A stretch of DNA of 64,000 nt from Geodermatophilus bullaregiensis. GTDB lineage: Bacteria > Actinomycetota > Actinomycetes > Mycobacteriales > Geodermatophilaceae. A model generated the notes under the pieces. That model saw nothing but the letters and a program-made list of their open reading frames with translations, made no database searches and had not been told where the DNA came from. Location: positions 4,588,001 to 4,652,000 of the forward strand of contig NZ_JAFBCJ010000001.1 in NCBI RefSeq assembly GCF_016907675.1, given 5' to 3'. The translations under genes were made by a program, and so were the position numbers. Position 1 is the stretch's first letter, and the number at the start of each line of letters is the position of its first letter. This document shows, piece after piece, positions 19,147-30,501 of the stretch.

Positions 19147-19440
19147 ATGAGCGCGCTCACGCCCGACTGCGACCCGGACCTGTCCACCTGTGGCTCACCC
19201 GTGGGCTCGACGCCGGGTGGGAGCGTGCGCTCCACGGTCGTCCTGCTCGCCCTGGTGACCGTCGCGGTGCTCGCCGTCACCGGCGACGCCGTGCCGGGTG
19301 CCGTCGCCTTCCTCGCGGGCGGCGTGGGTCTGGTCTCGGCACTGGTCCTGGGCGGCCGGGGCGTGCGCCTCACCCGCCGGGCCGTGAACGCCGCCGCCTC
19401 GTGGGCGCCCGAGGTGCGCCGGTCCCGCCCGGCGGGCTGA
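19147..19440 (+). CDS. Small membrane protein of unknown function
   Basis: A 97-residue protein with two hydrophobic helices (about residues 28-45 and 50-68) and a basic C-terminal tail (GVRLTRRAVN...VRRSRPAG). The N-terminal 20 residues hold two cysteines. ATG at 19147 is preferred because GGAGGAG lies six bases upstream. A leaderless alternative starts at GTG 19090, where the promoter predicts +1, and would add 19 residues including CGGCP. No family is recognised. It is monocistronic by appearance, with the lipase-like gene starting 95 bases later on its own ribosome site. Confidence 0.6.
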   Translation: MSALTPDCDPDLSTCGSPVGSTPGGSVRSTVVLLALVTVAVLAVTGDAVPGAVAFLAGGVGLVSALVLGGRGVRLTRRAVNAAASWAPEVRRSRPAG

Positions 19441-19534
19441 CCCGCACCGCCACGACGACGGCACCCCGGGCTGCCGAGCCGGCCCGGGCGCGGCAGGCTG
19501 ACCGCGCGACGACGCCGTCCGAGGAGGCCGCCCG

Positions 19535-20455
19535 ATGACCAGCCCCGCACCCGTCACCTGGACCGACGCCGCCGACGGCGTCCGGCTGGCCGAGCGCCGC
19601 TGGCGTCCCGACGGTGAGGTGCGCGGGACCATCCAGCTGGTGCACGGGCTCTCCGAGCACGCCGGCCGCTACGAGCGGCTGGCCGCGGCGCTCACCGCCC
19701 GCGGCCTCGCCGTCGCCGCGCTCGACCACCGCGGGCACGGGCGCACCGCGGAGTCGACCGGACCCGGGGGCTTCGGGGAGGGCGCGACCAGCGACGCCGT
19801 CCTCGAGGACGTCCGCGAGCTGGGGGAGCGGCTGGCCGCCGAGCACCCCGGCGTGCCGCGGTTCCTGCTCGGCCACTCGCTCGGCTCCGCCGTGGCACTG
19901 GCCTCCGCCGAGCGCGACGGCGCGGTCCTGGCCGGCCTCGTGCTGTCCGGGCCGATCGGCGTCGCGCCGCACTTCGCCGAGGCCGTGCCGCAGCTGGAGG
20001 CCGCCGTCGCCGGCGGGATGGGGGACCAGCCGATGGACGCCCTCGGTGCCTTCAACGCGCCCTTCGAGCCGGCCCGCACCCCCTACGACTGGTTGAGCCG
20101 CGACGAGCAGGAGGTCGACGCCTACCTGGCCGACCCGCTGTGCGGCGACGACGTCCCGCCGACGTACGGCTACGGCGCCGGGATGTTCGCCCTGGTGACG
20201 CGGGCCGCGAGCCCCGAGGGCGTCGCCGGGCTGCCCGGCGGTCTGCCGGTCCTGCTGCTGTCCGGGCAGCGCGACCCGGTCGGCGGCGAGGACGCCGCCC
20301 AGGTGACCGCGCTGGCCGAGCTGCTGCGCGGGCGGGGGCTGCCGGTCGAGCAGCGGGTCTACCCCGACGCCCGCCACGAGGTGTTCAACGAGACCAACCG
20401 CGACGAGGTGACCGCCGACCTGCTGGCCTGGCTGGAGCAGCGGCTGGCCGGATGA
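19535..20455 (+). CDS. Alpha/beta hydrolase, monoacylglycerol-lipase-like
   Basis: A 306-residue alpha/beta hydrolase close in layout to bacterial monoacylglycerol lipases (serine aminopeptidase S33-like hydrolase_4). HGLSEHAGRY near residue 37 is the oxyanion HG segment typical of the lipase group; the nucleophile elbow is GHSLG with Ser115; the acid is D247 in SGQRDPV and the base H281 in DARHEVFNE. No signal peptide. It probably releases fatty acid from monoacylglycerol or a similar ester. A GAGGAGG ribosome site precedes the ATG. It sits just upstream of uvrC but has a separate function. Confidence 0.85.
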   Translation: MTSPAPVTWTDAADGVRLAERRWRPDGEVRGTIQLVHGLSEHAGRYERLAAALTARGLAVAALDHRGHGRTAESTGPGGFGEGATSDAVLEDVRELGERLAAEHPGVPRFLLGHSLGSAVALASAERDGAVLAGLVLSGPIGVAPHFAEAVPQLEAAVAGGMGDQPMDALGAFNAPFEPARTPYDWLSRDEQEVDAYLADPLCGDDVPPTYGYGAGMFALVTRAASPEGVAGLPGGLPVLLLSGQRDPVGGEDAAQVTALAELLRGRGLPVEQRVYPDARHEVFNETNRDEVTADLLAWLEQRLAG

Positions 20456-20514
20456 CGCGGGCGGCCCGGATGACGCCGGCGGGGGCGAACCACACCGGTG
20501 TCGTCCCCCCGACC

Positions 20515-20520
20515 TAACCT
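20515..20520 (+). promoter_or_regulatory. Putative -10 for uvrC
   Basis: TAACCT fits TANNNT and lies seven bases before the ATG at 20528, which has no clear ribosome site; a leaderless uvrC operon mRNA is likely. Confidence 0.4.
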
Positions 20521-20527
20521 GTGAGCC

Positions 20528-22573
20528 ATGCCCGACCCGTCCACGTACCGCCCCGCGGTCGGCAGCATCCCCGAGAGCCCCGGGGTCTACAGGTTCCGCG
20601 ATCCCAACGGCCGCGTCATCTACGTGGGCAAGGCCAAGAGCCTGCGCCAGCGGCTGAACAGCTACTTCGCCGACGTCGCCGGCCTGCACCCGCGCACCCG
20701 CCAGATGGTGACGACGGCGGCGGGCGTCGAGTGGACCGTCGTCGGCACCGAGGTCGAGGCCCTCCAGCTCGAGTACAACTGGATCAAGGAGTTCGACCCG
20801 CGGTTCAACGTCCGCTACCGCGACGACAAGAGCTACCCGAGCCTCGCCGTGACGCTCAACGAGGAGTACCCGCGGCTGCAGGTGATGCGCGGGCCGAAGA
20901 AGAAGGGCGTCCGGTACTTCGGGCCCTACGCGCACGCCTGGGCCATCCGCGAGACGCTCGACACGCTCACCCGCGTCTTCCCCGCCCGCACCTGCTCCAA
21001 CGGCGTCTTCAAGCGCGCCGGGCAGATCGGCCGGCCTTGCCTGCTCGGCTACATCGGCAAGTGCGCCGCCCCCTGCGTGGGCCGGGTCAGCGCCGAGGAG
21101 CACCGCGGGATCGTCGACGACTTCTGCGACTTCATGGCCGGCCGCACCGACCTCATGGTCAAGCGGCTGGAGCGGGAGATGGCCGAGGCCGCCGAGGCCA
21201 TGGAGTACGAGAAGGCCGCCCGGCTGCGCGACGACCTCGGCGCGCTGAGGCGGGCCCTGGAGAAGCAGGCCGTCGTCCTCGGGGACGGCACCGACGCCGA
21301 CGTCGTCGCCTTCGCCCAGGACGAGCTGGAGGCCGCCGTCCAGGTGTTCCACGTCCGCGGCGGGCGGGTGCGCGGCCAGCGCGGCTGGATCATCGACAAG
21401 GTCGAGGAGGTCGACACCGGCGAGCTGGTCGAGCAGTTCCTCCTGCAGGTGTACGGCGGTGTGGACGAGCAGACCGGCGTCGGCGAGGCGGGGGAGGCGG
21501 TGCCCAAGGAGGTGCTGGTCCCCGAGCTGCCCGAGGACGCCGACGTCTACGAGGAGCTGCTCACCGAGCTGCGCGGCTCGCGGGTGTCGCTGCGGGTGCC
21601 GCAGCGCGGCGACAAGCGCAGCCTGCTCGAGACCGTGGAGCGCAACGCCAAGGAGGCCTTCGCCCGGCACCGCGTGAAGCGCTCCAGCGACCTCACCGCC
21701 CGCAGCCTGGCGCTGTCCGAGCTGCAGGAGGCGCTCGAGCTGCCCGAGGCGCCGCTGCGCATCGAGTGCATCGACGTCTCGCACGTGCAGCAGACCAACG
21801 TCGTGGCCAGCATGGTCGTCTTCGAGGACGGCCTGGCGAAGAAGTCCGACTACCGCCGGTTCTCCGTCCAGCACGGCACCGACGACACCGCGGCGATGGC
21901 CGAGGTGGTCCGCCGCCGGTTCGCCCGCCACCTCAAGGAGGAGGCCGACCGCCGGGACGAGCAGGGCGTCGCCGCGGAGGAGGGCCGGCCGCGCCGGTTC
22001 GCCTACCCGCCGAACCTGCTCGTGGTGGACGGCGGCGCCCCGCAGGTCGCCGCGGCCGCCCGCTCGCTGGACGAGCTCGGCGTCGTCGACGTCGCCGTCT
22101 GCGGGCTGGCGAAGCGCATGGAGGAGGTGTGGCTGCCGGGGGAGAGCGACCCGGTCATCCTGCCGCGCACCTCCGAGGCGCTCTACCTGCTGCAGCGGGT
22201 GCGCGACGAGGCCCACCGGTTCGCGATCACCTACCACCGGCAGAAGCGTTCGGTCAGCATGCTGGTCTCCCTGTTGGACGACGTCCCCGGTCTCGGGGAG
22301 ACGCGGCGGAAGGCGCTGATGAAGCAGTTCGGGTCCCTCAAGCGGCTGCGCGCGGCCTCGGTCGACGAGCTCGTCGCGGTGCCCGGCATCGGCCGCCGGA
22401 CCGCCGAGGCGGTGCTGGCCGCCGTCGCCGAGCCGGCCGCGGACCGGCCCGCCGACGACGTCGACGCGGACGACGTCGTCGAGAGCACGACCGCGCCGGC
22501 CGGGCCGGCCGAGCGGGGGACGCCCGTCCCCGGCGCCGGTGACACCGCCGAGGTCGGCCGGGTCGCCTCGTGA
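20528..22573 (+). CDS. uvrC: Excinuclease ABC subunit UvrC
   Basis: A 681-residue UvrC, the dual nuclease that cuts on both sides of a lesion bound by UvrB. Domains in order: GIY-YIG nuclease (about 15-100, with [20 protein letters not shown]), UVR helix pair (about 205-240, [15 protein letters not shown]), the RNase-H-like endonuclease half (about 390-560, with [12 protein letters not shown] and [12 protein letters not shown]), and two helix-hairpin-helix units (about 580-635). A disordered acidic tail of some 45 residues runs into the next gene, whose GTG overlaps the stop codon. It heads the conserved uvrC-rapZ-yvcK-whiA run. Confidence 0.97.
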   Translation: MPDPSTYRPAVGSIPESPGVYRFRDPNGRVIYVGKAKSLRQRLNSYFADVAGLHPRTRQMVTTAAGVEWTVVGTEVEALQLEYNWIKEFDPRFNVRYRDDKSYPSLAVTLNEEYPRLQVMRGPKKKGVRYFGPYAHAWAIRETLDTLTRVFPARTCSNGVFKRAGQIGRPCLLGYIGKCAAPCVGRVSAEEHRGIVDDFCDFMAGRTDLMVKRLEREMAEAAEAMEYEKAARLRDDLGALRRALEKQAVVLGDGTDADVVAFAQDELEAAVQVFHVRGGRVRGQRGWIIDKVEEVDTGELVEQFLLQVYGGVDEQTGVGEAGEAVPKEVLVPELPEDADVYEELLTELRGSRVSLRVPQRGDKRSLLETVERNAKEAFARHRVKRSSDLTARSLALSELQEALELPEAPLRIECIDVSHVQQTNVVASMVVFEDGLAKKSDYRRFSVQHGTDDTAAMAEVVRRRFARHLKEEADRRDEQGVAAEEGRPRRFAYPPNLLVVDGGAPQVAAAARSLDELGVVDVAVCGLAKRMEEVWLPGESDPVILPRTSEALYLLQRVRDEAHRFAITYHRQKRSVSMLVSLLDDVPGLGETRRKALMKQFGSLKRLRAASVDELVAVPGIGRRTAEAVLAAVAEPAADRPADDVDADDVVESTTAPAGPAERGTPVPGAGDTAEVGRVAS

Positions 22574-23553
22574 GCACCGAGCAGGGGACCGGGGCCGGGA
22601 CGGCGGCCCCGACCGCCGGCGCCGCCGCACGGGAGGGGCAGGCCGGGCCCCAGGCCGACGTCCCGGCCGGCCTCGACGGGAGCAGCACCGAGACGCCGCC
22701 GGTCGAGGTGGTCGTCGTCACCGGCCTGTCCGGCGCGGGCAAGAACAGCGCCGGGCGGGTGCTGGAGGACCTCGGCTGGTACGTCGTCGACAACCTGCCG
22801 CCGGCACTGCTCGCACCCATGGTGGAGCTCGGCGCCCGCGGCGACGTCCGCCGCTTCGCGGCCGTCGTCGACGTCCGCAGCCGGGCCTTCTCCAGCGACC
22901 TGCAGGAGGCCATCCGGGTGCTCGCCGAGGCCGGGCACCGGCCGCGGGTGGTGTACGTGCACGCCCGCGACGAGGTGCTGGTCCGCCGCTACGAGTCCAA
23001 CCGCCGCGAGCACCCGCTGCAGGGCTCCGGGCGGCTCATCGACGGGATCACGGCCGAGCGGTCCCTGCTCACCGGCATCGCCGGCGAGGCCGACCTGTGG
23101 GTGGACACCAGCGACCTCAACGTCCACCAGCTGCGCGCCACCCTGGAGAACGCCTTCGCGCGGGAGGGCCGCACCCCGCCGCTGACGGCGACCGTGCTGA
23201 GCTTCGGCTTCAAGTACGGCCTGCCGCTGGACGCCGACCTCGTCGTCGACGCCCGCTTCCTGCCCAACCCGCACTGGCTGCCCGAGCTGCGCCCGCACAC
23301 CGGCCAGGACCCCGACGTCCGGGACTACGTCCTCGGCCAGGAGGACGCCGGGCCCTTCCTGGACCGCTACACCGACGTCCTGCGGCTGCTCGTGCCCGGC
23401 TACCGCCGCGAGGGCAAGCGCTACCTGACCCTCGCGGTCGGCTGCACCGGCGGCAAGCACCGCAGCGTCGCCATCGCCGAGGAGTTCGCCCGCCGGCTCC
23501 GGGCCGAGGGCCTCGACGCGGTCGCCCGCCACCGCGACCTGGGCCGCGAGTAG
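22570..23553 (+). CDS. rapZ: RapZ family nucleotide-binding protein (RNase adapter)
   Basis: A 327-residue RapZ/YvcJ family P-loop protein. In Escherichia coli RapZ senses glucosamine-6-phosphate and controls the glmS small RNAs; in actinobacteria the role is less defined. Residues 1-48 are an Ala/Gly-rich extension. The P-loop is [10 protein letters not shown] (52-61), with Asn59 in the place where a standard Walker A has Ser or Thr. The next block, [17 protein letters not shown], and the C-terminal [14 protein letters not shown] are family hallmarks. GTG overlaps the uvrC stop by four bases; the following gene overlaps its last base. Confidence 0.93.
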   Translation: MSTEQGTGAGTAAPTAGAAAREGQAGPQADVPAGLDGSSTETPPVEVVVVTGLSGAGKNSAGRVLEDLGWYVVDNLPPALLAPMVELGARGDVRRFAAVVDVRSRAFSSDLQEAIRVLAEAGHRPRVVYVHARDEVLVRRYESNRREHPLQGSGRLIDGITAERSLLTGIAGEADLWVDTSDLNVHQLRATLENAFAREGRTPPLTATVLSFGFKYGLPLDADLVVDARFLPNPHWLPELRPHTGQDPDVRDYVLGQEDAGPFLDRYTDVLRLLVPGYRREGKRYLTLAVGCTGGKHRSVAIAEEFARRLRAEGLDAVARHRDLGRE

Positions 23554-24503
23554 TGGGCGCGCCTCCCCGGGTGGTCGCCTTCGGTGGCGGCCACGGACTG
23601 GCCGCGGCCCTGGGCGCCTGGCGGCGGATCACCCCGGACCTGACCGCCGTCGTCACCGTGGCCGACGACGGCGGCTCCTCCGGCCGCATCCGCCGCGAGA
23701 TGCCCGTGCTGCCCCCCGGCGACCTGCGCATGGCGCTGGCCGCGCTGGCCGGGGAGGACCCGGCCCGGCAGGAGATGGCGCGGTTGTTCCAGCACCGGCT
23801 CGGGGGCACCGGCGTGCTGGCCGGGCACCCGGTCGGCAACCTCGTCCTCACCGGCCTGGTGGAGCTGCACGACGGCGACACCGTCCGTGCCCTCGACGCC
23901 GCCCGCGAGCTGGTCGGCGCCTGCGGGCGGGTGCTGCCCATGGCCGACGTGCCGCTCGACCTCGTCGCCCACGTGGAGACGATCGACCCCGACGACCCGG
24001 CCCGCACCCGCACCATCCGCGGCCAGGTGGCCATCGCCTCCACCCCCGGCCGGGTGCGCGACATCCTGCTCGCGCCGCCCGACCCGCCCGTGCACCCCGA
24101 CGTGCTCGCCGCGATCGCCACGGCCGACGTCGTGTCGCTGGGCCCCGGCTCCTGGTACACCTCCGTGCTGCCCCACCTGCTGGTGCCCAGGCTGCGCGCG
24201 GCGCTGGCCGCGAGCCCGGCCCGGGTGGTCGTGGTGCTCAACCTGGAGCCGCAGCCGGGGGAGACCGACGGCTTCTCGCCGGAGGAGCACCTGAGGGTGT
24301 TGCACGCCCACCTGGGCGGTGTGGCGCTGCACACCGTGATCGCGGATGCGGAATCGGTGGTTGACCGTTGTGGTCTCCTGTCTGCAGTGCGCGAGTGCGG
24401 CGCCGAGCTCGTCCTGGCCCCGGTCGCCGAGCTCGACGGCTCACCGCGCCACGACCCCACGCGGCTGTCCGCCGCACTGACCTCGGTGGTCGGAGCGCGG
24501 TGA
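23553..24503 (+). CDS. yvcK: YvcK/CofD-like gluconeogenesis factor
   Basis: A 316-residue member of the YvcK family (UDP-sugar-binding, CofD-related Rossmann protein), needed in other bacteria for growth on gluconeogenic carbon and for envelope synthesis. Family marks: VVAFGGGHGLAAAL near the start, VADDGGSSGRIRRE, and GPGSWYTSVLPHLLVP in the middle. The start is GTG at 23553, sharing the last G of the rapZ TAG stop. Usual length. Its place between rapZ and whiA is conserved in many Gram-positive bacteria. Confidence 0.92.
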   Translation: MGAPPRVVAFGGGHGLAAALGAWRRITPDLTAVVTVADDGGSSGRIRREMPVLPPGDLRMALAALAGEDPARQEMARLFQHRLGGTGVLAGHPVGNLVLTGLVELHDGDTVRALDAARELVGACGRVLPMADVPLDLVAHVETIDPDDPARTRTIRGQVAIASTPGRVRDILLAPPDPPVHPDVLAAIATADVVSLGPGSWYTSVLPHLLVPRLRAALAASPARVVVVLNLEPQPGETDGFSPEEHLRVLHAHLGGVALHTVIADAESVVDRCGLLSAVRECGAELVLAPVAELDGSPRHDPTRLSAALTSVVGAR

Positions 24504-24609
24504 CGGGTAGGGGTCGCAGCCGGTACACCGGTACCGACGGTGACCGGACGGTTCGAGGGGGAGAGGTGACGCCGCGTATGGCGCCGCAGCAGGCGAGGGG
24601 GTGGTCGTC

Positions 24610-25590
24610 GTGGCGATGACCGCCATGGTCAAGGACGAGCTGTCCCGGGTGGAGTGCACGCGGACCTCCGAGCGCAAGGCCGAGGTCACCGCGCTGCTCC
24701 GCTTCTCCGGCGGACTGCACATCGTGGGCGGTCGCGTCGTCATCGAGGCCGAGCTGGACACCGGGTCGGTGGCCCGCCGGCTCCGGCGGGACATCAGCGA
24801 GGTCTACGGCTACACCAGCGGGGTCAGCGTGCTGGCCGGCGGCAACATCCGCCGCGGCGTGCGCTACCTGGTGCGCATCGCCAAGCACGGCGAGGGCCTC
24901 GCGCGGCAGACCGGGCTGGTCGACCAGCGCGGCCGCCCGGTGCGCGGGCTGCCGCCGTCGGTGGTGTCCGGCAGCATCAACGACGCCGAGGCCGCCTGGC
25001 GGGGGGCGTTCCTGGCGCACGGCTCGCTCACCGAGCCCGGCCGGTCCTCCTCGCTCGAGGTCACCTGCCCCGGCCCGGAGGCGGCCATGGCCCTGGTCGG
25101 CGCGGCCCGGCGGCTGGGCATCGCCGCCAAGGCCCGCGAGGTCCGCGGCGCCGACCGGGTCGTCGTCCGCGACGGCGACGCGATCGGCGCGCTGCTGACC
25201 CGCATGGGCGCGCACGACGCCGTCCTGGCCTGGGAGGAGCGGCGGATGCGCCGCGAGGTCCGGGCCACCGCCAACCGGCTGGCCAACTTCGACGACGCCA
25301 ACCTGCGCCGCTCCGCGCGCGCCGCGGTCGCCGCCAGCGCCCGGGTCGAGCGGGCGCTGGAGATCCTCGCCGGGGACGCCCCCGAGCACCTGCTGGTCGC
25401 CGGCCGGCTGCGCCTCGAGCACGGCCAGGCCTCGCTGGAGGAGCTCGGTCAGCGCGCCGACCCGCCGATGACCAAGGACGCCGTCGCCGGTCGCATACGG
25501 CGTCTGCTGGCGATGGCCGACAAGCGGGCGAAGGACCTCGGCATCCCCGACACCGAGTCGGTCGTCACCGAGGACATGCTCGCGCAGTAG
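24610..25590 (+). CDS. whiA: Sporulation/cell-division regulator WhiA
   Basis: A 326-residue WhiA, a DNA-binding protein with an N-terminal degenerate LAGLIDADG homing-endonuclease-like domain and a C-terminal helix-turn-helix. In Streptomyces it works with WhiB to switch on septation genes; in non-sporulating relatives it affects division. The opening [15 protein letters not shown] and the closing [22 protein letters not shown] are diagnostic. GTG at 24610 is preferred over GTG 24601 because GAGGGG ends at 24600, nine bases upstream, and because family members start VAMTA. A strong hairpin follows the gene. Confidence 0.93.
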   Translation: MAMTAMVKDELSRVECTRTSERKAEVTALLRFSGGLHIVGGRVVIEAELDTGSVARRLRRDISEVYGYTSGVSVLAGGNIRRGVRYLVRIAKHGEGLARQTGLVDQRGRPVRGLPPSVVSGSINDAEAAWRGAFLAHGSLTEPGRSSSLEVTCPGPEAAMALVGAARRLGIAAKAREVRGADRVVVRDGDAIGALLTRMGAHDAVLAWEERRMRREVRATANRLANFDDANLRRSARAAVAASARVERALEILAGDAPEHLLVAGRLRLEHGQASLEELGQRADPPMTKDAVAGRIRRLLAMADKRAKDLGIPDTESVVTEDMLAQ

Positions 25591-25596
25591 CGCCTG

Positions 25597-25632
25597 GGAG
25601 GTCCCCTCACCCGGCCGGGTGAGGGGACCTCC
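25597..25632 (+). terminator. Strong terminator after whiA
   Basis: A perfect 36-base inverted repeat: 18-bp arms 25597-25614 and 25615-25632, forming a stem with a minimal loop, six bases after the whiA stop. It closes the uvrC-rapZ-yvcK-whiA unit. Confidence 0.8.
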
Positions 25633-25706
25633 AGCCGGCCCGCCCCGGCGTCGATCCCGCAGCAGTGGCGTGCAACGGAGTCGCGCCCCTCGACGCGGGA
25701 GCCGCC

Positions 25707-27344
25707 ATGACGACGGTGTTGCAGGTGGTGTTCTGCTGCGCCGCCCTGGTGGCCGTCTGCACCGCCGTCCTGGCCCACCGGCACCGGCACCGCACGCCCG
25801 CCGCGACCGCGCTGACCGCCACGATGGCCGGGGTCGCCCTCTGGTCCGCCACCGACGCCGCGGTCCTCCTGGTCGGGTCCGACGTCGTCCACCGGCTCTA
25901 CGCGCCGGTCCTGCTGGCCGCGATCAGCCTCGCGGTCGTCGGCACCTACGCGACGGCCCGGACGGTGTCCGACCCCTCGTGGCGTGCCACCCCCCGGACG
26001 CGGTTCCACCTCGCGGTCGTCCCCGTGCTGGTGGTCCTGGCCGCGGCCCTCCCGGCGACGCGCGAGCTGGTGATGACCGACGTCCCGCCGGGCCCGGTGG
26101 GTGCCGAGGCGCAGGTGACCCTCGGGCCGCTGTTCCTGGCCGCCACCGCCTACAACTACGTCCTCACCGGCACCGCCTACGGCCACCTGGTGCGCCGCTG
26201 GGTGCGCGCCACCGGCGTCTTCCGCCGACAGATCGGGGTCCTGCTCGCCTCGGCCGCGTTCTCCAGCACCGGCGGCGTGGTGGCGGTGGTCAGCCAGCTC
26301 GACGGGCAGGGCACCGACCCGACCCCGCTGTTCCTCCTGGTCACCGGCCTGGTCGACTGCTGGGCGCTCTTCCGCCTCGGTCTGCTGCGCGTCGTGCCGG
26401 TCGCCCGCGAGCAGGTGGTCGACACCGTCCCCGACGCCGTCCTCGTGGTCGACCCCGCGGGCCTGGTCATCGACGTCAACCCGGCGGCCACCCGGATGCT
26501 GCACCGGCTGCGACCGGAGCTGGCCGGCGAGCTCGTCGGCCGCCCGCTGGTCGAGCTGGCCGGGCCGCAGACCGTCGCCGTCCTGGACCGGACCGAGCAG
26601 CGCAACGGGCACCGCGTCGCCGAGGTGGTGCCGGGGCTGTGGCTCGACGTGCGCGCATCGGGGGTCAGCGACCCGCGCGGCCGGGCACTGGGGCGGATCC
26701 TCGTCGTCCGCGACGTCAGCGAGCAGCAGGAGCGGCAGGCCGCCGTCGAGCGGCTCAACGAGCAGCTCGCCGAGCAGGTGGCGGTCATCGAGCGGCTGCG
26801 GGCGGAACTGGCCGAGGAGGCCGTCCGCGACCCGCTGACCGGGCTGCACAACCGCCGCCACCTCGACCGCGCGCTCGCCGCCGACCTGGCCCGGCGACCC
26901 CGGTCCGGCGAGCTGTCGGTGCTCGTCGTCGACGTCGACCACTTCAAGCGCGTCAACGACCGCTTCGGGCACGCCGCCGGGGACCGGGTGCTCACCGCGG
27001 TCGCCGCGGTCCTCGACGGCGCCGTGCGGGAGGGGGACACCGCCGCGCGGCTCGGCGGGGAGGAGTTCGTGCTCGTGCTGCCCGGCGCCGGCCGCGCGCA
27101 GGCCCTCGAGCGCGCCGAGCGGGTGCGCTCCGAGATCGCCGCCGCCCGGCACCTGCTCGGCGGCGAGGCCCTCGCCGTCACGGCGAGCGTCGGGGTCGCC
27201 GTCTGCCCGTCCGACGGGGCGGACGCCGCCGCCCTGCTCGAGGCCGCCGACCGGGCGCTCTACACCGCCAAGGCCACCGGGCGCGACCGGGTCGTCGCCG
27301 CGGCCGCCGGCGCCCCCGTGCCGGAGCTGGTGCCCGGCGGCTGA
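25707..27344 (+). CDS. Membrane diguanylate cyclase with 7TM sensor and PAS domain
   Basis: A 545-residue protein that should make cyclic di-GMP. Residues about 1-225 hold seven hydrophobic helices of the 7TM histidine-kinase-N type sensor; about 235-350 is a PAS-like domain (VVDTVPDAVLVVDPAGLVID); a short coiled coil with EQVAVIERLRAELAEE leads into the GGDEF domain from DPLTGLHNRRHLDRAL. The active site is GGEEF at 450-454, a functional variant, and the product-inhibition I-site RxxD is present as REGD (441-444) exactly five residues before it, so feedback inhibition is expected. ATG at 25707 is chosen as the point where the first helix begins. It lies between whiA and gap as its own unit. 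Confidence 0.9.
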   Translation: MTTVLQVVFCCAALVAVCTAVLAHRHRHRTPAATALTATMAGVALWSATDAAVLLVGSDVVHRLYAPVLLAAISLAVVGTYATARTVSDPSWRATPRTRFHLAVVPVLVVLAAALPATRELVMTDVPPGPVGAEAQVTLGPLFLAATAYNYVLTGTAYGHLVRRWVRATGVFRRQIGVLLASAAFSSTGGVVAVVSQLDGQGTDPTPLFLLVTGLVDCWALFRLGLLRVVPVAREQVVDTVPDAVLVVDPAGLVIDVNPAATRMLHRLRPELAGELVGRPLVELAGPQTVAVLDRTEQRNGHRVAEVVPGLWLDVRASGVSDPRGRALGRILVVRDVSEQQERQAAVERLNEQLAEQVAVIERLRAELAEEAVRDPLTGLHNRRHLDRALAADLARRPRSGELSVLVVDVDHFKRVNDRFGHAAGDRVLTAVAAVLDGAVREGDTAARLGGEEFVLVLPGAGRAQALERAERVRSEIAAARHLLGGEALAVTASVGVAVCPSDGADAAALLEAADRALYTAKATGRDRVVAAAAGAPVPELVPGG

Positions 27345-28451
<1,107 letters not shown>

Positions 28452-28452
28452 G

Positions 28453-29658
28453 ATGCGCGCCCTCGACGACCTGCTCGCCGAGGGCGTCTCGGGTCGGCGC
28501 GTGCTCGTGCGCGCCGACCTGAACGTCCCCCTGGACAAGCAGACGCGCGCCATCACCGACGACGGGCGCATCCGGGCCAGCCTGCCGACGCTGCAGGCGC
28601 TGCGCGAGGGCGGCGCCCGCGTCGTCGTCGCCGCCCACCTGGGCCGGCCCAAGGGTGCGCCCGACCCGCAGTACTCGCTGGCCCCGGTGGCCGCCCGGCT
28701 CGGCGAGCTGCTCGGCACCGACGTGCCGCTGGCCGCCGACGTCGCCGGCGACGACGCCCGCGCCCGGGCCGCGGCCCTCGGCGACGGCGACGTCCTCCTC
28801 GTGGAGAACGTCCGCTTCGAGGCCGCCGAGACGAGCAAGGACGACGCCGAGCGCGGCGGGCTGGCCGACCGGCTGGCCGCGCTGGCCGACGTCTACGTCG
28901 ACGACGCCTTCGGCGCGGTGCACCGCAAGCACGCGTCGGTGTACGACGTCGCGCAGCGGCTGCCGCACGTGGCCGGCCGGCTGGTGGCCACCGAGCTCGA
29001 CGTCCTCACCCGGCTGACCACCGACCCCGCGCGGCCCTACGTGGTCGTGCTGGGCGGGTCGAAGGTGAGCGACAAGCTCGCCGTCATCGAGGCGCTGCTG
29101 CCCAAGGTCGACCGGCTGCTGGTCGGTGGCGGCATGTGCTTCACCTTCCTGGCCGCGCAGGGGCACGGCGTCGGGAAGTCGCTGCTGGAGGCCGACCAGG
29201 TCGACACCTGCCGCCGGCTGCTGGCCGACGCCGGCGACCGGATCGTCCTGCCGGTCGACGTCGTCTGCGCGCCGGAGTTCAGCGCCGACGTGGAGACGAC
29301 GATCGTCCCGGTCGAGGAGATCCCGGACGAGCAGCTGGGCCTCGACGTCGGCCCGCGGACGGTCGAGGCCTTCGGCCGCGAGCTGGCCGGCGCGCGGACG
29401 GTCTTCTGGAACGGCCCGATGGGCGTGTTCGAGCTGGCGCCGTTCCAGGCCGGCACCCGCGGCGTCGCCGAGGCCGTGGCCGCCGTCGACGGGCTGTCGG
29501 TGGTCGGCGGCGGTGACTCCGCGGCCGCCGTCCGGCAGCTCGGCCTCGACGAGTCGGCCTACGGGCACATCAGCACCGGCGGCGGCGCGTCGCTGGAGTA
29601 CCTCGAGGGCCGGGAGCTGCCGGGCCTGGCGGTGCTCGCCGAGGGAGGGGGCACCTGA
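28453..29658 (+). CDS. pgk: Phosphoglycerate kinase
   Basis: A 401-residue PGK, transferring phosphate from 1,3-bisphosphoglycerate to ADP. Family marks: [13 protein letters not shown] near residue 15, [20 protein letters not shown] in the hinge, WNGPMGVFE and the C-terminal nucleotide loop GGGDSAAAV with [16 protein letters not shown] at 28453 is one base after the gap stop codon. Full length for an actinobacterial PGK. Confidence 0.97.
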   Translation: MRALDDLLAEGVSGRRVLVRADLNVPLDKQTRAITDDGRIRASLPTLQALREGGARVVVAAHLGRPKGAPDPQYSLAPVAARLGELLGTDVPLAADVAGDDARARAAALGDGDVLLVENVRFEAAETSKDDAERGGLADRLAALADVYVDDAFGAVHRKHASVYDVAQRLPHVAGRLVATELDVLTRLTTDPARPYVVVLGGSKVSDKLAVIEALLPKVDRLLVGGGMCFTFLAAQGHGVGKSLLEADQVDTCRRLLADAGDRIVLPVDVVCAPEFSADVETTIVPVEEIPDEQLGLDVGPRTVEAFGRELAGARTVFWNGPMGVFELAPFQAGTRGVAEAVAAVDGLSVVGGGDSAAAVRQLGLDESAYGHISTGGGASLEYLEGRELPGLAVLAEGGGT

Positions 29659-30467
29659 TGGCCCGCACGCAGCCGCCGGCCCGCCGCGAGGGCCGCCGCC
29701 CGCTGATCGCGGGCAACTGGAAGATGCACATGACGCACCTGGAGGCCATCGGCCTGGTGCAGAAGCTCGTCTTCAGCCTCACCGAGAAGCAGCTCGACGG
29801 CGCCGAGGTCGTCGTCCTGCCGCCGTTCACCGCGCTGCGCAGCGTGCAGACCCTCGTCAACGGCGACCAGCTGGCCGTCGGGTACGGCGCGCAGGACCTC
29901 TCGGCGCACGACTCCGGCGCCTACACCGGTGAGGTCAGCGGCGCGATGCTCGCGGCGCTGGCCTGCGGCTTCGTCGTCGTCGGGCACTCCGAGCGGCGGG
30001 CGCTGCACGGCGAGGACGACGCCGAGGTCGCCGCCAAGGTGCAGGCCGCCCTGCGGCACGGCCTCACGCCGATCCTGTGCGTCGGGGAGGGGCTCGACGT
30101 CCGCCGCGCCGGCGGGCACGTGCCCCACTGCACCGCCCAGCTCGACGCCGCGCTCGACGGAGTCTCCGCCGAGCAGGCCGAGCGGATAGTCCTCGCCTAC
30201 GAGCCGGTGTGGGCGATCGGCACCGGCGAGGTGGCCACCCCCGAGGACGCGCAGGAGGTGTGCGGTGCCCTACGGTCACGGCTCGCCGAGCGTTTCAGCC
30301 CCGCGACGGCCGCCGTCGTCCGTATCCTCTACGGCGGGTCGGTGAAGTCCGCCAGCACGGCCGGGATCCTGGCCGGGCCGGACGTCGACGGCGCACTCGT
30401 CGGGGGCGCGAGCCTGGACGCCGAGGAGTTCGCGCAGATCTGTCGGATCGCCGCTGAGGGCAGCTAG
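29658..30467 (+). CDS. tpiA: Triosephosphate isomerase
   Basis: A 269-residue TIM, interconverting dihydroxyacetone phosphate and glyceraldehyde-3-phosphate. The active-site Lys is in GNWKMHM, the His in VVVGHSERR, and the Glu in [11 protein letters not shown]; the phosphate-binding GGSVK and [10 protein letters not shown] follow. The ATG shares its A with the pgk TGA. The first 15 residues are an Arg-rich extension relative to the usual start near the GNWKMH strand. Confidence 0.96.
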   Translation: MARTQPPARREGRRPLIAGNWKMHMTHLEAIGLVQKLVFSLTEKQLDGAEVVVLPPFTALRSVQTLVNGDQLAVGYGAQDLSAHDSGAYTGEVSGAMLAALACGFVVVGHSERRALHGEDDAEVAAKVQAALRHGLTPILCVGEGLDVRRAGGHVPHCTAQLDAALDGVSAEQAERIVLAYEPVWAIGTGEVATPEDAQEVCGALRSRLAERFSPATAAVVRILYGGSVKSASTAGILAGPDVDGALVGGASLDAEEFAQICRIAAEGS

Positions 30468-30501
30468 TCGCAGCCGCCGGCGGCCCAGTGGGGGCGGGTG
30501 G

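Noticed and set aside
24504-24609. CCGGTAC direct repeats upstream of whiA
   Set aside because: Two copies of CCGGTAC separated by one base form only an imperfect palindrome; no known regulator and no support beyond chance.
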